Source: Sipunculus nudus (taxonomy: Eukaryota > Annelida > Sipuncula > Golfingiida > Sipunculidae). Taken from it: 64,000 nucleotides of DNA. The notes under the pieces were generated by a model. The model did no database searches, had not been told where the DNA came from, and saw nothing but the letters and a program-made list of their open reading frames with translations. Position numbers and translations under genes: made by a program. Shown here piece after piece: positions 56,281 to 64,000 of this stretch. Numbering within the stretch: position 1 is the first letter of the stretch; every line of letters begins with the position of its first letter. The stretch lies in contig CM049317.1 of NCBI GenBank assembly GCA_026874595.1, positions 10,888,382-10,952,381 of the forward strand. The letters run 5' to 3'.

Positions 56281-56782
56281 GAGAGTACCTCTCTAAATAA
56301 TCAGTACTGCATCAACCTGTTAGACTATTATACAAACAAGAGTGAAGTTGAAGCACATGTAGTTATTTCAGAAATAATAAACCTGGCGGTTCCACTGAGA
56401 CAAGTAGATAACATTATTGCAGTTTAAATTATGCCGTATTTCCTTCAGTTACTCACATACTTAACATGTTCAGTTCTTTAAAACATATAGTGGTACTCAA
56501 TCCCGTTATCTATATTCCCTCTCAATCGTTTTATTTCCTCCTTATATAACACTCGGAGTGAGGGACTTATTTTTCGGGGGAGACATATTTGGGTTGGTGA
56601 GTTTATTTCTATTCACACCTATCAATATATCGGTGAAGATTTTAATCGGTTTATCTAAAGCCCATAAGTGAAGTAATTTTGTTTGAGGTGTTTCCTTAAG
56701 TTGGCATGTTAATAAAAAATGACAAACAAAAAAGGGCGAAAGAAAGTTGACAGATAAAGCCGTTAATGATCTCGAGGGTGTG

Positions 56783-57060
56783 CGTTCATTCCCGTTCGTG
56801 TGTTTGCGTTTGTGCATGTTCGTGTGAATTTCACAAGATATAACTCACGCAGTCAAGAACCGAATCTCATGAAATTTTCAGGCTATTTCGAGAATGGGCC
56901 AATGAAGAACCATTTAGATTTTGGTGTGGATACAGCGCATGATAAAGATCTAGGAACGTCATCAATCGATATTCACAAATGTACAGTCACTTATGTAATA
57001 ATGAACCTGCATGGAAATATAGGCCGAATCAGTGAATGGCGTGGGCTTGTATTCATCAGA
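56783..57060 (+). repeat. Dispersed repeat family D, copy at 56.8 kb
   Basis: It has GCGTTCATTCCCGTTCGTG, ATAACTCACGCAGTCAAGAA and AATCTCATGAAA, and later CCGAATCAGTGAATGGCG. The order is shared with 61655-62060. Confidence 0.6.
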
Positions 57061-57890
57061 ATGCAGATTTCTGGTTGGAATATATATAAATATATAAATC
57101 CTAAACTAAATAGTAGAAAGAAATAAATCATTATTTCTGTTTCTGTCCAAAGCATGTGTTGCATTAACTTAGAAAACATGTTCATATTTCTCTCTCTCTC
57201 TCTCTCTTTCTCTCTCTCATTTATTTGTGTCAATTGATACATGGGGGATAAGGGTAGATTTACCCACACTTTATAGCAAGGGGGGCGGGGGGGGGGGGGC
57301 GGGGTCAATGTGATTATCATCCTGATATCCAGAGAAAAAAATAATTATATATTGGAAATAAAATATATTTATAATTAGAATAATGGACTTTGATTCCATT
57401 TCTGAGTTTATTATGAAACATTATATGGCAACATAATACCCTATTTTTTCAAACCTTATATACTCAATTTTAATATTTTTGAAATGTGTTACACAGACAA
57501 TAAAGTGTATGTGTACATAAACAGAAGATAAATTGACGCCACTGATTAAAATAAACAGAATAATATATGTAACTCTACAAAAAAATATATATTTATAAAC
57601 TATAATAAATCTATAAACTTTAATGGAGTCGAGTGTGCAAATTAATAACTTATCCCCAACAACCATTTCACAATCATTAAATGCAAGTCATTAAATTTAT
57701 ATACATACATATATACATATGTGCAGTTTATACTGCAAGTGGACTTAATTTAATGTCAGGCCCTTATAGCAACCTGCATACAATTGTATGACCGAAAGCG
57801 GGCTACCTGCGAACCAGCTGGACTCGGGTCAGGAAAGCATAGGTACACGCTAAAGAGACGATACCGGGACGCAGCGAGCGGCCTCCAGAC

Positions 57891-58076
57891 ATGTTTGATT
57901 GTATGAAGAAGGGAGGGAGGGTGGATGATTCCCCCAGGGGTGGGGACGCGGGCGACCCCGCTATGGTTACAGTGGTTGATGTACGGACTGAACGTTCTAA
58001 GTCATCAAAGACAAATATACTGTATACCGTGAACAGTACGCCCCCGTGGTACACCGCGATCATTCTAGGACTTCAG
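57891..58076 (+). CDS. SLC23-type first coding exon, copy 4, intact
   Basis: It has 62 codons: MFDCMKKGGRVDDSPRGGDA, then MVTVVDVRTERSKSSKTN and ILYTVNSTPPWYTAIILGLQ, ending in phase 0 at donor GTAACT. It is the last copy in the window, so if any copy is spliced to a complete SLC23 body beyond 64 kb, this is the nearest. Its 5' flank does not obviously match the duplicated flank of copies 1 and 3. Confidence 0.82.
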
Positions 58077-59542
58077 GTAACTGCATACACCTAATGATAT
58101 ACCTTACATCCAATATACTTTACATTACAAATTTCAAATAATACAACTATATTTGTGGTAAAGGTTGTTCCAAATATGATATTTGTTTCAAACTGCAACA
58201 CTAACTTGTTGTATCCAACAAGCCGAGTAAATTGTTATACCGCATTCGTCTGTGCCCGTATAGAACACACCGTGATGGTGTGCCAAGCAGAGCCGTAGGT
58301 GTATTTGTATAGGGTAATTTATTCATTAATTATTTGCATGCTTTTTTCCATCACTAATGATCAAGGGGTTGTAACAGTCGGGTAATGGTCACGACTTCAA
58401 GTTCAAAAGGTGCCAGCTTTATTATAAAAAGCTTATGCTGCTAATTTCCTAAAGAATGCCTTCAAGAAAATAATAAGAAACATAACTTATCATAATGACA
58501 TTATTACATAACAAAATATGTATATGAACAAAGCTATCATACTTAATTTAACGCCTCAAACTATTTATTGTCCACTTTCTAAACTGAAAACAACAACATT
58601 ACTGCACACTGGACTGAAACCCACGATTCTGGACTTTCAGTATTAAACTCTCCCTAAATATTTAATATTACACATTTGCCTATGGTGGAAAATTATGGTT
58701 AGATACAAAGGACCCCCATACAATGCCCCATTGTATTCACGGTTAATTCGCGTTACTGTGATTTGCGTGCAGACAATATGACCCTCCGACCTTTGACCTT
58801 TACCGTAAACTTACTTATGCATATATAGTATCCGCTTGCCAGTAGATATATACATTGCGGGAGAGAAATTACGCATGCCGGGGAACAATTTATTTATTCT
58901 CATTATGATAATGCTATGCGATCAACCGAGGACTGGTAAGACACTGTTGTCAAGGCGCCTCATACATACAACTGTTCTTGTGATCGTTAAGGACCCTCCG
59001 TGATCTTTCGAATCGCCACTGAAAAATATGTCACGTGACCAGATTATTACATTGGGAACTTAATAAGTGAAACATAAATAAAAAAAAAATAATAAGGAAT
59101 TCTGTTTTTCAATGGAATCCTTCAGCAAACGCTCTTTTTAAAAGGAAATCATATTTTATATTTAATAATAATGGCATAAAAACAGGACCGAGTTATTTAA
59201 ACATACTTGTAAATATGCTAAAATTCAACTAAATACAAATATATAAACCCAGCACGAAAAATAAACAAAGGGCAACGATATTTGAAAGATATTTAAATAA
59301 CACACACAAGATAATTTTTTTTACACTTTAGATCCTGAAGAAAATTTCATCAGTTGAACCATTGACTATAGGCCAATATCCAACACACTCAGTTCTGTCA
59401 TAAATAATTACCTCTAATGTACTTATTTTCCTGTGCGCATTTTTGTCCAATCTGCCGACGGACTCAAGTGTATATATGTGATAAAAACTATAGCATCTAG
59501 TTACGGCTAATATATTTTATGTTTGATGCAAGTCTTATCCCC

Positions 59543-59544
<2 letters not shown>

Positions 59545-59618
<74 letters not shown>

Positions 59619-59619
59619 T
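59545..59619. repeat. (TA)n microsatellite
   Basis: A nearly pure TA tract with one C. Confidence 0.97.
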
Positions 59620-59737
59620 CTTAAATTTCGAAGCCTTTAAAGCACAAATTTACTGATTTACTTGTGCGAATTTTAATGACTCAGTCGTGTGTCATCACGA
59701 AATAAATATGAAACATGATTATGGCAAGCCGTATACA

Positions 59738-59761
59738 TTATTATTATTATTATTATTATTA
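59738..59761. repeat. (ATT)n microsatellite
   Basis: About eight ATT units. Confidence 0.93.
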
Positions 59762-60245
59762 TCATAGGCCACCCGTATTTTATCTGTTGCATGAATTAAT
59801 CATACGTACGGGTATATTCAAGTTCTAGCAGAGATCCAAACTCAAAGGTTGTTGATGTGTGTCCAGTAATTCTCGAGATACATACATCCATGCTGGCTTA
59901 TTGCATTACACGCATTGGTTAACAAACTAATAAAGCACGGGTAAAGTTGTTTTATTAGCATTTTTTTTTTTACACATTTACAACGATGTCGAGAGGCCTG
60001 ACTGTCTTGCTTTTTAATCATAGGTGAAAAAGGGTAACCATTCCATAAAAAATCATGTATTTTTATCAATCCCTCCGAATTTCATGTTTTACATGCAGAG
60101 AACTAGGTACCATCCGGAAATCATAACCAGTGCATGGTGTAGAAACCGAAACACTCAAGTCTCATCGAAAGTTTGCCACTTTTCTTTCTGAGTAAATTGC
60201 GAGGTTCGAACCTCAATTGGAATTTCGCCTTCTCAGACCAACGCC

Positions 60246-60251
<6 letters not shown>

Positions 60252-60330
<79 letters not shown>
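60252..60330. repeat. (TA)n microsatellite
   Basis: A nearly pure TA tract with one AA phase slip. Confidence 0.97.
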
Positions 60331-60332
<2 letters not shown>

Positions 60333-61654
60333 TATGCCTGAAACCCCTGAAATCTGGTTTTATGCCTTTATAAATCAGAGATACAACGCTTGAAAATCTC
60401 ATCTCTCTATTCAGACAGTTCTGATAGAATTTTCTCCGTCAAGATTATGCCCAGAGCCTACCAATACATTTTTCCCCTTAGTGGATCTTTTATCGCCCAC
60501 TTCCGCCTCATTAAGGTGTTTCACACTCCAGGTCCAATTAGCATATTTTTCATTGGAGACACGGAAGAGGACTTGGCGGGTAGGGTGGATACCAACCTAG
60601 GTTATACGGAAGATGGGAACAGCAAGGAGACGGTTAATGCTGTGCCGTTGAAGCATGAGGAGTCGAAGAAACGGTAAAAGATGTCGTTGAAACCGTAGTA
60701 GTGGAAGTAGGGGAAGGCCGCGAGACGCGGATGACTTCACCGGCCGCAACATATAGCGTAAAAACCAGAATCATGGAGGCGGACGTCTCGGGGATAGAAT
60801 GTGGTGGACAATCGTTCTCGATGTTAAAGCTATCGCAATGTAGATCCAATTCAAACCAGGAGAAATAGAAGAAATGGTAAGGGCATATTGATGCCAGTGA
60901 ACACGGACAGTTTCAGCTAGCACGGACAGAGATCATCAATACGCTCCATTTATTTATTTATGCACTTCCTCACTTGTTCTTAAGTTCCCCTGGGCGATAT
61001 AAAGCTGTGATTCTATATATCCGCAAATCTTGCCTGGCATACGCATTCAAAATCCGTGTCACAATCTAGCATTATACAACTTTTTTAAGTAAGAACGATT
61101 TAACGTTTATGTAGTATGCGCCCGGCATGATCTTTTCACAGTCATCAATTATCTTTTTTTTTATATTAAATGACATACATATGTTCACATTTCATGTAAA
61201 ACATTTTCGAGTACATTATTTGAACCAAAGGTTGTATGTAGTCCATGGTGTGAACTTCAGAATATTTATGTTTCACCCATAGAATGGACAAATATATATT
61301 GATTCTCTAAGACATACACATACATGGCATAAACATACATACTGCATTAAGATCGTAAGTTCAGGAGGACCCTATTTGAACTGTAATTGTATCTGTCCAT
61401 CAAAAAACATGTGTGTCATTCAGTATGATGGCGAACCGCCATTATTTGTCGATAGGTACAAACATAAATCACCATGTTATATGTGCGTGTCTACATCTCC
61501 CCCAGACTCATCTCTCAGCAGGTCGACCGGAATAATTCATGCCCTCTAGCATAATTTTACTGCAGGTGGTTTTATCAGTAATAGTTTTACATGTGCAATT
61601 GTTCCTACTCTGAGGACATTTATTAAATTGTCATTTCATATTGCATCCGTCAGA

Positions 61655-62060
61655 ATGGTATGCGTTTATTCCCGTTCATGTATGTGCGTGTATGTGTGTT
61701 TGTTCACAACATAACTCACGCAATCATGAACGTAATCTCATAGAAAGTACCTAAGGATAGGTCTGGTTTATGTCCAGTGACAGCTTACTTGTAGGCCATG
61801 AAGGGTTGTCAGAAATGAAAATATTCGCATTCTCATACAGCCTTGAAGTTTGTTCCTCGGTGCAGGATGTAACGGCACTCTGACAGCCAGTTACCCTGGT
61901 CGTAGACTCTCTGATGTCAGAGGGCTGAAATGGCGCTAAAACGAAAGAACCTGCAAAAATGGGACGAATAAGTGAATGCAAACACAGGTTGGGGGAACTT
62001 CTGTATGAATTAACCTGGGCGTTTTGGCCGCACAAGTGAATGCAAACACGTTTTGGGGGA
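61655..62060 (+). repeat. Dispersed repeat family D, copy at 61.7 kb
   Basis: It has GCGTTTATTCCCGTTCATG, ATAACTCACGCAATCATGAA and AATCTCATAGAAAG, and later GACGAATAAGTGAATGCAAA. It is closest to the 56.8-kb copy. The minus-strand frame across it is a by-product. Confidence 0.6.
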
Positions 62061-62509
62061 GCGTTAAGGACCGTCCATTTGGAGGAGGACTAAATTCCTG
62101 ATAATGAATATTTCTAGTTTATACATGTAATTGAATATGTTAATATTTTAAGGACATTTTATAATGTCTCTTTTCTAATATTTGTTATAATCTGAATGTT
62201 GTACAAAACACACAAGTACAAGTGCTTTGAAAGCTGGTGTAATTTCCTATGTGCAACTCATTATAAGTGCAGTATCAATTATTGCCTGTGTTAAAATGCA
62301 GTTTTGTTTGAGCTGAAAGGTTTTCAAACTTTTATTTTATTTTTATTTACCTGGATTACTTATAGTATTTGCTGTTTGTTAAGTTTCATTTTGTTTTTAA
62401 TAAGTCTTTACTGTGGTGACATTAATTGAAATATGTTTAAATGTATAGTGAAGATAGTATAGACCAATAGGGTGAAAATACACAAGACTCAGAATCTTTG
62501 TTCAATCTT

Positions 62510-62960
62510 TTTTGGCTTTTACTGATGATTAGTTACAATTACCATTGTCATTGATGATGATATTCGATCATCATTTGCGAAGATGACAATAAGGATCAAG
62601 GTTTTGTAGTTGATCTGACTTTGTGTGTCAGGAGATGACTTGTCAGGCCAACTAGGCACGGAAGAACCTTCAACATGTTGGACACATGTGATCGGTGGTT
62701 GCTGTTGAGGTAGTTGCCATTCTCGTCTTCGGACCTCACGTTTCCTCCTGTACTCCGCCAGTCGTGCTACTCAGCATCTTCTGTACTTTTTAGGCTGCTG
62801 CACGCTGCTCCTGTTCGATCTTGCGCTCGACTTTCCCACGTATCTGTGTTTTTTTCAGCGATGCTTTGGGACATTCCTTGTAGCGCCTCCGCTGACCTCT
62901 GATGGATCTTTTACCAGACACCATTTCCCTATACAATAGTTGCTCTGGGAGTCTTGTATC
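62510..62960 (-). pseudogene. Degenerate 3' end of a LINE with C2H2 zinc finger
   Basis: Read on the minus strand, a basic segment (RRRYKECPKASLKKTQI, then RKIEQEQRAAA) leads to DHMCPTC, then after stops and one frameshift GLTSHLLTHK. Together this is a CPTC...HLLTH finger. Basic helix plus terminal C2H2 finger plus a short tail is the usual end of ORF2 in several animal non-LTR retrotransposons. The upstream RT domain is not present within the window in readable form. Confidence 0.5.
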
Positions 62961-64000
62961 TCGCATGCTGGAAGATATTATTTAGCAGCCAATGCGCCAC
63001 GCCCTTTAAACGCATTATGCAGATTATGCAAAACGAAGTAAAATTGACGAACAACAAATCACAATCGGGGAAAATAACATCAGTATACTTGTGAGATTTC
63101 TGTAATTTATCTTGGCCATTCCCCCCCCCCCTGTTTGTTTATATAAATTATTATCAATTTGATTTCATATATTCGTCGTTTGGTTGTATTTATTGTGTGG
63201 GACGGGAGCTTTCTGTATGTAAAGAATGCGAATAACAGCCGACAGCTGAATGGTTGACCATGATTCTATACACATGGTTATTCATGATGGGGAATGTGGT
63301 ATTAAATGTGGTATATAAAAAAACTCATGGTCTAGTCTTTTAGGCAACGGTCGTTTCCGGGGGCAATGTCTCTTGCTCTAGATAGGTCCATGCCCGACAT
63401 TGGTTTTTCCTCTCACTATCGGAAAGTCTAGATTGAACCTATAATCCCATCGCCGTGGTAACTTTTCATTCGATATAACTCAGAAAACTTAGTCACTGCT
63501 TGCAAAGGTCGCCTTTTCTGTTTACAATTAAAACCCCGAGGCGCTAGCACTAATCCAATAAATTTCTTACCAATGAAATCGGGTCTTGCGAGTTTTTGCC
63601 ACATTTATATCCCACACATTATCACTGGTTGTCGATGACAAAACTTGTTCGATCAATAATGGGGCAACATGTAGATCTGTTGCCCTTTGCCTATTCTTGA
63701 CAAGATCATGTCAGTCTGAATGACAGCTGGATGACAACTGCTTTATCAAACGAACCCCTACCTACTGGGGCTTGCTCATTGCGCGAAATTCCACTGAATA
63801 GATTTTGGCAAGGCGCAAATTACGCCCAGTATCAACGTGTATAGCGATTGCGGTCTTTGGGAGTATTGGGTAGGAACAAATGCAAAATTAATGTTAGGAG
63901 GATCCAGGATTTTCGTCTGGGGAGAGCAGTGAGACGATTAAAGAAAATAACTTGTTCTACGGTCTTTGAAGCAAACATATCTAGTGGGTGATTTTATGGA
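62961..64000. other. Right-end stretch, no gene seen
   Basis: No conserved frame or RNA gene. There is a poly-C tract at 63121-63132. Confidence 0.45.

Larger units (their letters stand above)
58077..61650. other. Non-coding stretch right of the last SLC23-type exon
   Basis: It would be the first intron if exon copy 4 is active. No SLC23 second exon was recognised. It contains long (TA)n tracts, an (ATT)n tract and an open frame at 60390-60677 whose second half (FIGDTEEDLAGRVDTNLGY onward) is unidentified. Confidence 0.5.

Noticed and set aside
60160-60240. Possible tRNA or tRNA-derived SINE because of GAGGTTCGAACCTC
   Set aside because: The palindrome resembles a B box, but the T-arm does not pair properly and no matching A box or acceptor stem was found on either strand.
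60390-60849. Open frames on both strands (FIGDTEEDLAGR... on +, Thr/Ser-rich on -) as an exon or gene
   Set aside because: A CTCCAG precedes the more protein-like + part and there is a clear stop, but I recognise no family and see no partner exons. It does not resemble an SLC23 C-terminus as far as I can judge.

Overview
The window is eukaryotic nuclear DNA, most likely from a marine invertebrate and probably a mollusc; the species cannot be fixed from the sequence. It is AT-rich, its genes are split by GT-AG introns, and it is crowded with microsatellites, minisatellites and short non-autonomous mobile elements. Three gene loci can be supported, all on the + strand. The rest is intron or intergenic DNA, mostly repeats.

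Region 1 (about 7-23.8 kb) is the 3' part of a cation-diffusion-facilitator zinc transporter gene of the SLC30A2/3/8 type. Six exons (8150-23522) encode TM2 to the C-terminus, including both HxxxD zinc-site halves, a His-rich loop and a C-terminal CxxC. The exons for the N-terminus and TM1 were not found and are probably upstream of the window. Its introns hold two hAT-like elements (one with a perfect 8-bp target duplication), a TA-flanked MITE, two large dispersed elements and several tandem arrays. Two arrays are remarkable because each was built from the 3' splice junction of a neighbouring exon. The first is a 66-bp repeat that lines up 17 near-identical splice acceptors before the first visible exon. 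The second is a 108-bp repeat before the last exon, in which the extra acceptors have lost AG.

Region 2 (about 24-40 kb) has no supported functional gene. It holds copies of dispersed element families, (TA)n tracts, a possible 3-kb inverted-repeat element, and a broken minus-strand coding relic (37.1-38.2 kb).

Region 3 (40145-46344) is a complete N-acetylneuraminate lyase (NPL) gene: nine exons, 305 codons, with the GTTGE motif, the YYHIP tyrosine and the GLK Schiff-base lysine. Its intron 2 has a GC donor instead of GT.

Region 4 (about 48.5-58.1 kb) holds four same-strand copies of an SLC23 (nucleobase/ascorbate transporter) first coding exon, at 49.2, 51.7, 54.1 and 57.9 kb. Each ends at a splice donor, and no downstream SLC23 exons were seen between them or up to the window end. 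One copy is frameshifted by a 4-bp duplication and one is strongly diverged. They may be alternative or nested first exons of a gene lying further right, or dead exon duplicates. The remainder to 64 kb is repeats, (TA)n tracts and the degenerate 3' end of a minus-strand LINE.
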